Source of the DNA: Taxillus chinensis
Lineage: Eukaryota > Streptophyta > Magnoliopsida > Santalales > Loranthaceae
Length of the DNA: 64,000 bases
Direction: 5' to 3'
Assembly (NCBI GenBank): GCA_023512835.1
Contig: CM042092.1
Coordinates: forward strand, 821,984-885,983
Below the pieces are notes generated by a model. That model was not told the origin of the DNA. It ran no database searches and worked only from the letters and a program-made list of their open reading frames with translations. Both the position numbers and the translations under genes were made by a program. How positions within the stretch are numbered: position 1 is the first letter of the stretch; each line of letters starts with the position of its first letter. Positions 33,130 to 45,052 of the stretch are shown one piece after another.

Positions 33130-33490
33130 TTTCCTGTCCTGATGTGACCTGTTGGTAATCCTTTGGGATTGTAGGGAACATGCCAAATTTTGATGTGAAT
33201 AGGATGTCCTATTATGATGTTGTGATTATGATTGTGATAGGAGGCTGAGGCTCCTAATGACATGTGGCAAAGGCCCTTGAGATGTTATGCTGGTATGCCC
33301 TTGAGTTAGGAGACAGGCTACAGCCTGAGTGATAGCTATTGTGAGAGCTAAATGCTTTGGTTTGGGGAGTACGTTTCCTGTTAGCGTTTAAGTCAGGCTG
33401 AGTCCTAATGAATTGATGTTTTGTGTGATTGTGCACTAGACAGCACTTGTGCATTGCGCATATAATGGTCAGTCTGTCTTACATGGTAGG
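33130..33490 (+). mobile_element. LTR fragment, left side of the Copia target
   Basis: It matches the middle of the plus-oriented Tk1-family LTR ('ctgagtcctaatga', 'gtgattgtgcac', 'cttgtgcattgcgcatata'). It is cut at 33490 and resumes at 46303, where 'ggtcacctactgagctt' continues the same LTR order. Confidence 0.6.
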
Positions 33491-34733
33491 TGTTGGATCA
33501 AACCCAGAATTTGGATAATGCTGATAAAGCCTTATGTAATTTGATCTGAGATCTTTTGTGTTTATTTGATCATTGCAGAAGGTATGTTACTAATCCAAAG
33601 ATGCACTCGTGAGAGCAAAGCTAAGGACAGGATACATAATCCTGATCCGGACAAGAGTGAGTGTCGTCAAACACTTGGTAAATAACCAAGTAACAAATAC
33701 ATACGGAATGAGGAACAATCCTACGGACTAAGAACTTAAAGGATAAGTGCGGAGTAAGGAAACTAGATGCGGAGTAAGGAAACCAGATGCGGAGTAAGGA
33801 ATCCGGATTTATTACTCGCCCGGAGTAAGGAACTTACATACGGAGTAAGGAACTTACATACGGAGTAAGGAACTTACATGCGGAGTAAGAAAGCGCTGAC
33901 ATGGAATAAGTCATCAGACTTTTCAAGACTCGCCCGGAGTAAGGAACTTACATACTGAGTAAGGAACTTACATGCGGAGTAAGGAACTTACATGCGGAGT
34001 AAGGAAGCGCTGACACGGACTAAGGATTCCAGTACTGAATAGATACGGAGTAAGCAACCACTGACACGGAGTAAGGTTCCGAGCTTCATTAACTACGGAG
34101 TAAGGAAAATTACACCGGACCAAGAAGACATTGCTCCAACTAAACCACATTTAAAGTTATCAGCTCGTGGTGTCCCGATGTAAGACGAATGTATGGAGAA
34201 CCTGAAGAATCTTACACGTGGATCATCCGGATATGTGGACACAACCTTAATTGTATCTCGGAACTCACAAAGACATTTATACTCTTCAAATCCAAGATCT
34301 TGAGCTCCACAATCCGCAGCAGTTAAGGCAGAGAGATTACCGAGGGATAGTTAGTGCGGAACGCATTCCGGAACTACAAGTTCCAAGGTTGTCTCTTAGG
34401 AATGTTTTGTATAAATATTCATACTTATACTTTATGAAAAAATAGAAGTTGAGACGTAAAAAAAAACAAAAGAAAATAAGAGCGTCATCATCTTTGGAGA
34501 TAGAACTTGGCTAGAGTGTGAGTTCATTTTGTAAACAGAGTGTAAGAGAGTGTTTGCTTCTATTTTGTTGTAATCACCTTGTGATAATAAAACAAAATAC
34601 TTCCACTATCCTGGTTATCTTCCTGAGTGATTCTATCACTAAAACTAGATAAGTGTTTGTGTCTTGAGAGAAAAGAAAGAGTTCGAATAAGAGCCTATTC
34701 ACCCCCCCCCCTTTAGGCTCCAAGGGACCATCA
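33491..34733 (+). repeat. Copia 5' LTR
   Basis: The LTR is 1243 bp, begins TGTTGGATCAAACCC, ends GGGACCATCA and is nearly identical to 45053-46297. 'aataaa' at 34587 may serve in polyadenylation. A C run (34702-34711) has different lengths in the two LTRs. Confidence 0.94.
33749..34106 (+). repeat. About 14 copies of a GGAGTAAGGAA motif in the Copia LTR
   Basis: The motif 'cggagtaagga' recurs with spacers of 9 to about 40 bases. Several adjacent units share the 20-base period 'CGGAGTAAGGAACTTACATR'. 'GTAAG' and 'CTTAC' within the unit can pair. The other LTR has the same array at 45310-45670. Spacing is too irregular and units too short for CRISPR, and this is plant DNA. Confidence 0.85.
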
Positions 34734-34735
34734 AG

Positions 34736-34746
34736 TGGTATCGAGC
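34736..34746 (+). promoter_or_regulatory. Copia primer-binding site, one base short
   Basis: TGGTATCGAGC follows the LTR by two bases. The usual initiator tRNA-Met site is TGGTATCAGAGC, so one A inside a CAG is missing. Confidence 0.7.
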
Positions 34747-34794
34747 TAGTTCTACTTTGTTCTAAGTAGAGATCCCACTCTTTCAATCTCGAAA

Positions 34795-37090
34795 TGGCCG
34801 AAGAAAGCAAGATGCTATTCAACACTCGCCTTAACTCCGGAGGTGCACAGGAGCCCGTCCCGAATCGAAGCGAAGAGTGAAAATGTCGACCCACCTCAAC
34901 CCGGTACCGCCGCCACTTCTCAACCACGGAGTTCTGGTTTTACTTTAACGAAACCGCCCAAATTCACACCCGAGCTTTTCTCCCAGGTGGAAAGCTCGCA
35001 TGAAGATGTTTATGGTTTGCCATGATCATCTTATGTGGCCATGTCTTCATCGGGAGATTCCAATTCCGATGACTATCGGAGAACATGGAGTAAGGAGGCC
35101 AAAGACAGATGTTGAACTTACCAACGATGAAAGAGCCTGGTAGTGCGCTAGTGAAAAGGCTCGGCTTATGTTACATCGTCTTTGGATTCCGAGGCTTTCA
35201 CGACGTCCAGGGCTGCACGACAAGAAAAGTCGTTTGGGACAAACCGACAATCCTCTATGAGGGGAGTCGGTCCCAGATGCAGAATGTGATCTCGTACTCT
35301 CGGACAGAACTTTGAGAGTTTTAATCATAAACCGGGCGAATCACTTGAAAGCATCTATCGGAGATTCGGCAAGCTCATTCTTGAACGAAGACTCACAATG
35401 AGCATTACTCTCAATCCCAGATCAATGACAAGTTCTTTCGCTCCTTGCCGGATCGCTACTACTCCAAACAACTCCAGATGCAATCAGACAAAAACTGGCA
35501 GTATGTTCCCCTTGAAGAACTGTATGGAGAGCTGCGGACTCACGAAGTCAGGTTTAAGTACTCGACGAGAGATGAGAAAATAGCTCGGAAAGAAAAGGGG
35601 TAGCTCTCAAAGCTACTGAATGTCTAAACATACTTGAGGAATGATGATACGGACGTATCCGACAATTCCGATTCGACGAGGAGGAGGAGATAGCCCTTCT
35701 TGTCAAATCCTTTGAGCGATTCCTACGGAAAAGCAGAAAGGGATCAAGACGCTCATCATCATCGTTCCAACGGAAGGAGCGACCGGAGTCAAGTTCCCAG
35801 GAATGTTTCAACTGTGGGAAAACCGGTCACTGGGCCAAGGAATGCAGGTCCAAAGCAAAGGTGGCCGAGAAAAGTGACAAGGTAACTCCTCGCCGCTCCA
35901 CCTCAGATAATAGCAAGAGCAAGAGAAAGGCGCTCGTGACAAAATACATGAGTGGCTCGGAAGAAGAGGAGGAATCCTCGGATGATGAGCCGACCACTAA
36001 GCCGAACGTCCGCCTCATGGCAAATCGAGGTACCTTCTATCTCTCGAGCTCCTGAGTAAGTTAGAATCTCTTACTACTGCATGTGATCATGAAAAGAATG
36101 AGAGACTAATAATTACTCAAATGTACAAAGATATGGAAAGTCGAATAAACGTCTTGAATTTACTATTAATAGACTCGAAAAGGACGTCACCGACTTCGAG
36201 AGGAAAAGAAGCTTGGTATCATGATCTTAGAGCTGAAAATCATTTGTTAAATACCAATCTCTCAGGCCTAAAAGTTATAGTGAAAAGACTCGAAAATGAA
36301 CTGGAACAGGAAAGGAAATAAATCATAAGTGGCTAAAATCCGGGAAATAGCCTCTACCTTTAGGACCGACCCTGACGACATTCGAGTCAAACCTGGCCTA
36401 GGTTCGAACCATCAACTTCCATAGCTCAAGCTACCGAGTGTCCTCCGGATTTCACTCCTAAACTAACCAACTTATATCCTGTTAGTACATCTAAACCGTT
36501 GGATGGTTTCATTTCAGGTGGCACCATAGTTTATGATCTGTGGAGCGGAGGTCATTCGCACCTCCCAAACCAGTAGCACCCGTAACTAAAGATGAAGGGA
36601 AGGCTGCTGCAGTTAAAGCCAAAACCGTAGCACCCAAAAAAGAAAGACAAGGCTAAGGCCGACGCATTTAGGGCCAAGAGCGCGTCACCCAAACGTAATG
36701 GATTAGGCCACGGGGAACGAGTAGAAAATCAGGTAAAATCTAAGAGACCTATATCCCCTGTTTGTACTTCACATTATAGTGTCTGTTCCATCTGTAGGGA
36801 AATGGGTCATTATCACTATGAATGTTGGAGTCTATCCCGATAGCTGGCTTTGTAATCAATTTCAATCAAATAAAGATCAGTTTTATAAAAGGGGTTCTTC
36901 GAGCAAAACAAAATCTAAATCTAAAAGGAGTGTCTCTCCCAAGAAAACCCAAATAAAAGAAGCAGCTGAAACTAACAAGTTAATGTCAACTTGGAAAGCT
37001 AAGAGTCCTAACAAAATCAAATCCGTAAATGTTGACAATACTCCTGCTCACTCTAACCGCCCGAAACAAGTTTGGGCACCAAAAGTGTAA
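34795..37090 (+). pseudogene. Copia gag, broken
   Basis: The likely start at 34795 gives 'MAEESKMLFNTRLN'. A zinc knuckle 'CFNCGKTGHWAKEC' (CX2CX4HX4C) lies near 35810 and a second, 'CSICREMGHYHYEC', near 36783. Between them are an acidic Ser/Glu-rich segment ('YMSGSEEEEESSDDEP', near 35946), a coiled-coil-like region near 36100-36320, and a Lys/Pro/Ala-rich stretch near 36590-36720. Two well separated knuckles fit Sirevirus gag. Numerous stops and frameshifts interrupt it, for example near 34861, 35310 and 36053. Confidence 0.8.
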
Positions 37091-37500
37091 ACTGTTGTCT
37101 TTCAGGAGCATCTCTGGAATGAATTGCCGGATCACTTGAAGTTAAAGATCAATCAAAGCAAGTGGATCCTTGATAGTGGATGCTCCAGGACATATGACGG
37201 GTGACCAGACTCTACTTGTAGAAGTTAATGATAAACAAGGTCCATCCGTTTCATATGGCGACAACAACAAAGAAAGGTAAGACTGTCGGGTATGGCACTT
37301 TAACTAACGGCTGTGTATCAATCACTAAAGTTGCACTAGTCGAAGGTTTAAAGCATAATTTGCTAAGTGTCGATGAAACTATGTGACAAAGGATTTCCTG
37401 TTTCCTTTTTGTCCAACACCTGTAAGAAGAGAAAACTTATCCAGGAGATGTTAAGTTATCCGGATCAAGAGATGGGGACATATACTCGGTGGTCTTAAGA
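37091..37500 (+). pseudogene. Copia protease, broken
   Basis: The aspartic protease signature 'WILDSGCSR' is at about 37162-37190, preceded by the start of pol. A frameshift follows immediately, where a conserved His-Met-Thr-Gly would be expected. Further on 'GLKHNLLSVDE' (about 37347) is the usual end of the domain. Confidence 0.8.
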
Positions 37501-38690
37501 AATAATTCTTCGACCCTGTATGCTTCCTCACGAAAGCAACAGATGAAGATAGTTGGTTATGGCACAAGCGATGCGCACATTTAAATTTTAAGACTTTGTC
37601 TAAATTGGCGTCACTTGATCTTGTCACTGGTTTACCCAAACTCAAGTTCTCCAGAGACACTCTCTGTCGAGAATGCCAACTTGGTAAACAGACCAAACAC
37701 AGCTTTAAGAGCAAATCAGTTAACTCAATAACTGCTCCTCTGCAACTTCTTCATATGGACCTATGTGGTCCTATATCTGTTTCATCACTAGTCAGAGCAG
37801 ATATACCCTTGTGGTTATCGATGATTTTACCAGGATACACATGGGTGATGTTCCTGAAATCAAAGGATCAAACTTTTGAACATCTTGTAGATCTCTTCAA
37901 CTGGATAAGCAACTCACAAGGACTGAGCATTAAATGCATCAGGAGTGATCATGGTACAGAATTTGATTTTTCAGAAATGAGATCATATTGTTCTGAACAG
38001 GGCATACAGCATGACTTCTCTGCTCCCAGAACCCCACAACAAAATGGGGTAGCTAAGCGCAAGAATCGAACTTTAGTTGAAGTTGGTAGATCCATGTTAG
38101 CGGGGCAACGCTTCCTCTCTGTCTATGGGTCAAGTCGTGTCCACCGCCTGCTATGTTCGGAACGAACTCTAATAAATAAATCTACCATGAAAACACCCTA
38201 TGAGATGTGGAGAGGACGAAAACCTTCAATTTCACATTTCGAGCTTTTGGGTGTACTTGCTATATCCTGATAAATGGCAAAGAGACCCGGAATAAATTTG
38301 AACCAAAAATCTGATGATGGGATCTTTGTCGGGTACTTACTTCATAGCAAAGCTTATCGGGTCTTCAATAGAAAACTTTTTAAAGTTGAAGAATCTATCC
38401 ATGTGACCTTTGATGAAGCTAACCTCGTTTGGTCAAAAGTCGGTCCTTCAAATTCCAATATGCAGGTCATGGACAACAACGTCGATTACTCGAAGTTTAT
38501 GAATATTCCTGTTACACATCCTGATCGGTATTCTGACCAACCACGTGGCATCAGCGAAATACAACGAAATTTTATGGATGATGCTACAGATGACTCGACT
38601 CCGGACTACCATTTAGCTCCGGACAAACTCCTACGGATACACAAAATTCCAGGAGCACCTTCAAGTCCGTCCAGGACTAGTTAACACCGG
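37501..38690 (+). pseudogene. Copia integrase with a catalytic Glu to Lys change
   Basis: The GAG-pre-integrase zinc region runs from 'LWHKRCAHLNF' (about 37556) to 'CRECQLGKQTKHSF' (about 37668). The core has 'LLHMDLCGPI' near 37748 and 'IRSDHGTEFDFSE' near 37938. Thirty-five residues after the second Asp, where DD35E integrases have Glu, the codon at 38055-38057 is AAG, giving Lys ('GVAKRKNRT'). The first core Asp region is also frameshifted near 37800. The C-terminal part continues with 'SKAYRVFNRKLFKVEESIHV' near 38344. As read it cannot catalyse integration. Confidence 0.87.
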
Positions 38691-38849
38691 AAGAAACAGT
38701 GTTGAAGAACCAACTAGTTCATCCGTACCTCTAAATACGGAAACATCTACTCCTGGACGAAGCTCAACCAGTCGATACAACTGAACCACCCAACTGGAAG
38801 AGCTTCAAATTGTTCAAGATCAACCAACACACGCACGGAATTATAGATG

Positions 38850-40000
38850 GACCCGAAACCATCCCTCGATCAAGTGATTGGTGATCCTACTGTTGGTGTA
38901 AGAACAAGAGCAGTCACCTCAAACATGAGTCTTTACTCATGCTTTCTATCTCAAATAGAACCAAAGGTGGTAGATGAAGCTCTTCAAGATTCAAACTGGA
39001 TAGAAGCCATGCAAGAAGAGTGAATCAATTTAAGAGAAATAATGTGTGGACCTTAGTACCAAGGCCTAAGTCTCAACAAGTCATTGGCGTTAAATGGGTG
39101 TTCCGGAACAAGCTTGATACGGATGGAATAGTAATCCAGGAACAAAGCCAGCTGGTAGCCAAAGGATATCGTCAAGAAGAAGGAATAGATTATGATGAAA
39201 CCTTTGCTCCGGTCGCAAGACTTGAGGCAATCCGAATGTTTAGCGTATGCTTCATATGAAAACTTCATAGTTTATCAAATGGACGTCAAGAGCGCATTCC
39301 TGAATGGAGACCTTCAAGAGGAGGTGTATGTTGAACAACCTCCCGGCTTCATTGAACCAAAGGCAGGACATCTTGTCTACAAACTTCAAAAAGCTCTATA
39401 TGGTTTGAAGCAAGCTCCAAGAGCCTGGTACGACACACTGTCAGAATTCCTACTTGCTCATAACTTCCAAAAAGGGAAGATAAACACCACCCTATTTCTA
39501 CGACAAGAGAAAGGACACACTTTGATCGTACAAATATACGTGGACGATATCATTTTCGGATCAACGAATCCGAAGCTTTGTGAAGAGTTTGCTAAGTTGA
39601 TGACAGGCAAGTTTGAAATGAGCATGATGGGAGAACTGTCCTACTTCCTTGGAATTGAAGTCAAACAATTAAAGGAAGGAATCTTTATCAATCATGCTAA
39701 GTACACTCGCGATCTTATTAAGAAGTTTGGTATGGAAGGCTCATCTCCCGTCAAAACTCCCATGCCTGTCAGTGCCAAGTTAGATCCGGATGTGGAAAGC
39801 ATATCAGTAAATGTGACTGACTACAGAGGGATGATCGGATCCTTGCTCTATCTTACAACAAGTCGCCCAGACATTATGTTCGCAACTTGCATTTATGCAC
39901 GATATCAGGCAAATCCCAAGGAGTCACATATGCTTCATGTAAAACGGATATTAAGGTATCTCAAAGGGACGATGAACCCAAAGGAGTCCAACTTCACCTT
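38850..40000 (+). pseudogene. Copia reverse transcriptase, nearly intact
   Basis: The motifs are '[11 protein letters not shown]' near 39038, '[16 protein letters not shown]' near 39082 and '[17 protein letters not shown]' near 39190. They continue with 'MDVKSAFLNGDLQEEVYVEQ' near 39280, 'LYGLKQAPRAWYD' near 39399 and the catalytic 'IYVDDIIFGS' near 39532. Only a frameshift near 39235 separates the first and second open parts. The catalytic YVDD is intact. Of the Copia genes this is the best preserved. Confidence 0.9.
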
Positions 40001-40654
40001 ATCCGGGTACTCTGATGCCGACTTCGCTGGATGTCGCATCGACAGGAAAAGCACAAGCGGTACGTGTCAGTTTCTTGGAAATAGATTGATCTCATGGTTC
40101 AGTAAGAAGCAGAATTCCGTATCAACCTCTCTGCTGAGGCGGAATATATAGCTGCCGGAAGTTCTTTGCACACACTACTTTGGATGCAAAGTCAACTTAC
40201 TGACTACGGATTCGACATGTCCTCTATTCCACTTTACTGTGACAACACTAGTGCAATTGCCATCAGCACCAATCCTGTCATGCATCCTAAGACGAAGCAC
40301 ATTGAGGTCAGGTATCACTTCATACGCGATCATGTTCTCAAAAAGCATATTTCACTGGAACATGTTGCCACTGAAGATCAATTAGCAGACATATTTACAA
40401 AGCCTCTACCTGATGCGAGGTTTTCTGAACTACTCTTCCGATTAGGTATGCTCGACTTCTCGCATAGGTTCTCATTTGAATTACCCAACAAGATATTTAC
40501 TCACAGACCATGCATTGTATGTTTACTTGAAAGTAGTAGAAACTCACCGACTGTATTGCTAATCATACTTACTGTTCAACGGTTTCATGCTTCTGATATT
40601 AATCTCAACCTCATTATGGGAGGATGCTTGCGTTTCCCGACTGAAGTCGTTTAA
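40001..40654 (+). pseudogene. Copia RNase H, one frameshift
   Basis: 'SGYSDADFAGCRIDRKSTSG' (about 40003) starts the domain. After a frameshift near 40128 it continues with 'AAGSSLHTLLWMQSQL' and 'PLYCDNTSAIAISTNP'. It then has 'PKTKHIEVRYHFIRDHV' and 'TEDQLADIFTKPLPDARF' (to about 40425), the usual end of Copia pol. The reading frame goes on about 70 codons to a stop at 40654. Confidence 0.88.
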
Positions 40655-42086
40655 AGCTAACATAATTACAGTTTATATGATTTACCTCAGTCGGGTTCAT
40701 GATCTTAACATCCATTAATCACCACATGACCAAAGCATGTTCATTTAGATTACTCTATTAACATGCATAGTTGAAGAAGTGAAATGGGCTAGCTTGGAAT
40801 GCCTGGTGGATGGATACACAAACGCAGTCTGATCAGCGTCTGAAGTATAGTTTTCTAATAAGATAGACAGTGCTGAACTACAAATTGGAACGGTCAACCG
40901 AGAGGATTGCACAATCTACGGGGGAGAAAATGCTTTATATATTATTCAGTAATACCCCCCGTATATGTCTCATGACCTTTTTCTTGATTGTCTATCCGAG
41001 GGGGAGCTTTTCATTGAGAGGATTAAATGATCTACGGGGAGCAGCAATGAACCCCTAATATGTCTCGGATTCTCCCTCCTCTAAGCTTTTACTTTTGGAT
41101 CTACTGGACATCCTGTTGTAAATCGGAAAAGTGGCATGTTTGGATGTATTTTCTTTCTTCAACCATGCATTTTAATCGACTAATCATCTGCCTTCTTTTG
41201 ACATGTGTTCACTTTATCATTACACACTCATGAATCCTAATGAAGCCAAATCATATGATCTTTAATTAATCTTAGCTACTGTTGATTCGACAAGACGGTT
41301 TCGCTATGTTGACCTATATGAACCTGTGTATTGCTATCTGACATATGCACTGATTCAGTAATATTGATCACTTTCACGTTGCATACGTTTACTATATTCT
41401 TAGCCATGCATAAGTTCTGTTTCTTATTAGTTCGGATTATGTTTCTTTTTCTTCCCTGATTATCATCTCTAATCCGTACTAATCCTAGCCTGTTAAGCTT
41501 TTGTATTTTCAGTATATCTTTATTTAGCTACAGGTTCAGATTTTCTTTGCAACCATATTGATAAATCCAGTCCGTAGTCTCAGATTTGAAGTGTTGTGGT
41601 ACTTCTCTTCTCTTCGACTTATTGACTGCAAAAGAATTTACTCTACTCTCTCACCAAACTCTGTTTACGACGGACAAGGTCTATTATTCATCCGGATACT
41701 CTTTCACGAATATTATTAACTCCGGATGAGTGTCGGCTCTTTCCTCCGGACTCCTGACTTTGTTCAATTGTGACAATCCATGTATACTCATATGTCGCAT
41801 GCTTTTGAGGAGAACTAATGATGATTCATTAAATGCATATCTCGGGTTGCACCCACACTTCTCTGAATGGCAACCAGTTGTAATCTCGATTGGTCAGATC
41901 GTCTCCACGACATCGTTTTATTCGGAGACGCCTCGATATCCAGACAAATGACATCAGCATGTCGCGCGGGTCCCTACCTCACTCACACATTCCTAGACCC
42001 GCTGACATTTACGGATTCGGTCTTATATGTTCTGATCATACCTGCGAAGCACGAGTATTGCTCATTTCAAATCCCTAAACCTCTCG
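40655..42086 (+). other. Copia spacer between pol and the third coding region
   Basis: Non-coding, AT-rich, with two 'gggggag' purine patches (40920-40926 and 40991-41038) that resemble extra polypurine tracts, a feature known from Sireviruses. No ORF with recognisable content. Confidence 0.6.
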
Positions 42087-44797
42087 TTGCTCCTTCTACT
42101 GTCAAGACCTCACCTTTCCTCTTTTCCTTCCCATCAAATCTGCAATGGCACCCGAATCTTTCTTTCCGGCGTTACTCCTGGCCATCTAGTTGATTGGAAT
42201 GTTGTTTCTGATCCTCCGGATTGGTTTCTCCAGCTTCGCCCTCTTCTTGAAGCCTCGCACATACTCAACCTGGTCTCCAATCCCATCGATCTTCTTATCG
42301 ATGACATTCTTGAGTATTACCAACGGATTCGCTGCACCACAGATTCCATAACCTCTTATGTCCGCGGTGAATCCATCGTCATCACTCCGGCTGTTCTCCG
42401 CGCTGCTCTCCACCTTCCTCTTGGTGAACCACAGCGTCCGGATGCCGATCCGATGGCGGCTTCTATGGGGTGCACAAACAAGGGGAAGGAATACAAGGTG
42501 AAATCCTTCCAGGGTCGCTATCGATGTATGGGGACTATTCTAAGTCGATGCCTACTGGCTCGCACATCAGCCCTGGACTCAGTTCCGTACGATCTTCTAC
42601 TGGCCATGTACGGCGTCTTTGAAGGTCTTCCAATGGATTGGGGGATGTTCTTATTTCGTTTGCTACAGAATGGTCACAAAAACCATTCCTTCGGGCGCAT
42701 CCTCAGCATTGTCTTCCGGCATCTTCGTCCAGACCATTTCGCCCGAGTTGATGCTGTCTCGTTTCCCTCGGCTCTTTACCTTCGTCACCTTACGCCGGAC
42801 GGGAACATGACCGCTCGCCGACCCACTGTAGCTCTCCGCGCTCTCCCTGCCCCGAACAACAAGGCAGCTCTGTTGGTGACCCCTCCGACAGCCAAGCCCA
42901 CGAGGTCAGTTCTGCACACCGATCCTCCCGGATTCGGTCCGTTGCTGCGCCCTCCCACTCACGGGCCTCCCAGCCAAGCATCCATGCTGAACCGTCCGAG
43001 GTAACGGGGCCCTCTCAGCGCAGTGCGTCTAAAGCTGTTTCCTCAGCCCCCTCTGCTGCTGATGTCCCCACTCCCTCCACATCCGCTATAGCTGCTGCGG
43101 TTGATACCGCTGTTGCCGTCGCCACCGCTGATGTCCCGGATGCTTCTCCAGAAGCCCCCTTGCCTCCTCTACCTCAACCCCGAGATTACCTTGACCATCT
43201 CTCCGCCGTCACCTTAACGGACCTCTGGCTCTGTTTCGGCCTAGCCCACACCTCCTCCATTCCCGACACCGATCTCCGGGTGTTTTACACACGCAATACC
43301 CAAACCCCAGGAGACTATGATCATCCGGAATCTAGACCACGGCTTTCTTACGCCGGCGCCATTCCCGATGTGTCGTTCCCTACACCCTCAGGCCCGGTCC
43401 CTGCTACCCGAAGTCCTTCTCCTGCTAAGGCTGGACCCTCTTCTCCTGCCGCCGCGATTCCCGTGGTTGACTTGTCCTGGTCAAAGCGGGTCTCTTGCTC
43501 CGGATGCCTCCAATGCTCCGGATGCCTCCGAAGCTCCGGATGCCTCGATGCTCCGGATGCTCCTGCTGCTTCTTGCTACTCCTGCGGACTCCTCTGCCCA
43601 CCGCACTCCCTGCTCCTGTTCATGCGGGGGAGTCCTCCAAAGCTCCAGAGTTAGCACTTGGGCGTGCCTCTTTTGGCACGGTCCACTCCGATGCTGTGCT
43701 TTCCGCTCAGTTGGACCGCCATGCCCACGCTTAAAGCGCCCAAATTTCCGCCATCGCCGCCAAAGTTGATGCCCTCGGCGCCCAACTACTCTCCGCCCTC
43801 ACCGACTCCTCCACTTCCATTGAGCAGAAAATGGATCTTGTCGCCACCTCCGTTCATTCACCGTCTACTTCCTTCGCGGATCGGCGCATACGATGGCTCG
43901 TCCTCCCGTTGCTTCCCGGCGATCCGCCAAACCGGGGGAGAAAGTGTCATCCGATCCGTCTACTCCTTCTGCCCCACAACCATCTTCCCAGGACCGAGAA
44001 GCGGCCCGCCACTTCAGTGCTTCAGGGAGTTCAAATTCCCAAACGAAGCCGCTTCTCTCAACCAAGCTCCTCTACTGCACCTCCGGCTCCTCCTCCTCCA
44101 TCCTCCTCATCCGCAGCTGATACCTTCCTCCCATCCTATGCGGAGTTTGATCCGTCTGATGCGGATGGAAGCTTGCGCAAGGCAATGAAATCCTATGCTG
44201 CGTCTTCTGCTGAGAGAAGATGTCTTTCTGAAATGTATCCTTTCTCTCCAGCCGACATTCAGACTCTTTGTTCGGAGAAAGGACTCTTTACTACAGAAGA
44301 CATTGACAACTTCTCGAGAGCTGCTAAAATGGAGATGAGGCTGTTTCCATCTCTTTACGAAGATGGGCACTTGTTTGAAGTTCTGCCATGTTGGAATGAG
44401 GGCTATCTTCCCAGGTGTGGAGTTAATTCGGACTTACATCGACGGAACTGCTGAGGATAGCAAGCCATGGAAAACTCTCTCAACCATCCTCATTCCGTAC
44501 CGGATCATGTCGCCACACTTCATGATGGCTGTCTTCATGATTCAGTCCAAGCAGATGATTCTCATTGATTCTCATCAGATTGTGGAGCACTTCGTTAGGA
44601 AGAATCAATGGGAACCTCTGTGTCTCAGACTAACTGAAGCCGTGAAGAAAGCCGGACTATATGAAGAGTTGGGTATCACACCCCTGCGTTCGACTGAGAA
44701 ACTCAAGGCGACATTCCGGGGCAAGAAGCAAGCGCCACAACAACCGGATGGAGATAGGCTGGAGCCTTTGTCTGTCACTTCATCAAATCGTTCTTAA
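42087..44797 (+). pseudogene. Copia third coding region (Sirevirus env-like position), broken
   Basis: This is a separate coding region between pol and the 3' LTR. The N-terminal part, 42150-42850, has 'HLVDWNVVSDPPDWFLQLRP', 'SVPYDLLLAMYGVFEGLPMD' and 'FGRILSIVFRHLRPDHF'. It resembles, in my reading, the plant-transposon protein domain found in legume and other plant retroelement ORFs. After a frameshift near 42850 comes a Ser/Pro/Ala-rich linker to about 43480, then Pro-Asp-Ala-Ser repeats (43493-43565). A helical C-terminal part follows ('SPADIQTLCSEKGLFTTEDI', near 44247; 'QMILIDSHQIVEHFVRKNQ', near 44554). I see no clear signal peptide or membrane span, so 'env-like' refers only to position. 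At least four frameshifts. Confidence 0.6.
43493..43565 (+). repeat. Short tandem repeat of 'gctccggatgcctc'
   Basis: Five to six units of 12-15 bases ('ctccggatgc') encode Pro-Asp-Ala-Ser-like repeats in one frame of the third coding region. Unit lengths vary, which may itself have caused a frameshift. Confidence 0.75.
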
Positions 44798-45052
44798 TCG
44801 TGGACAAACATTGGAGCCAACACTCCACCTTTACGATGCAGTAGACAATGGAGCTAAGAGAGAAGGCAAGAACTATGATCTTCAAGTATAGTAAGCCTTA
44901 TGTACCTTAGTGAAAAACCTGTATTAAGGCTGAATTGTATTTAGTTGCTGATTAATGAAATTGGTTGTGTTGCGTATTCCGTATGATATTCTTTTGCATC
45001 GCTTACCGATCGGATTACAAAGGGTTTGGGCATATCCATAATTGGGGGAGAT
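44798..45052 (+). other. Copia 3' untranslated end with polypurine tract
   Basis: ATTGGGGGAGAT (45041-45052) directly precedes the 3' LTR and is the polypurine tract. No AGGA-loop hairpin is found here, unlike in the Gypsy/LARD elements. Confidence 0.8.

Noticed and set aside
33749..34106. CRISPR-like short repeats
   Set aside because: Repeats are 11-20 bases with irregular, partly repeated spacers, occur in both LTRs of a Copia element, and the DNA is from a plant.
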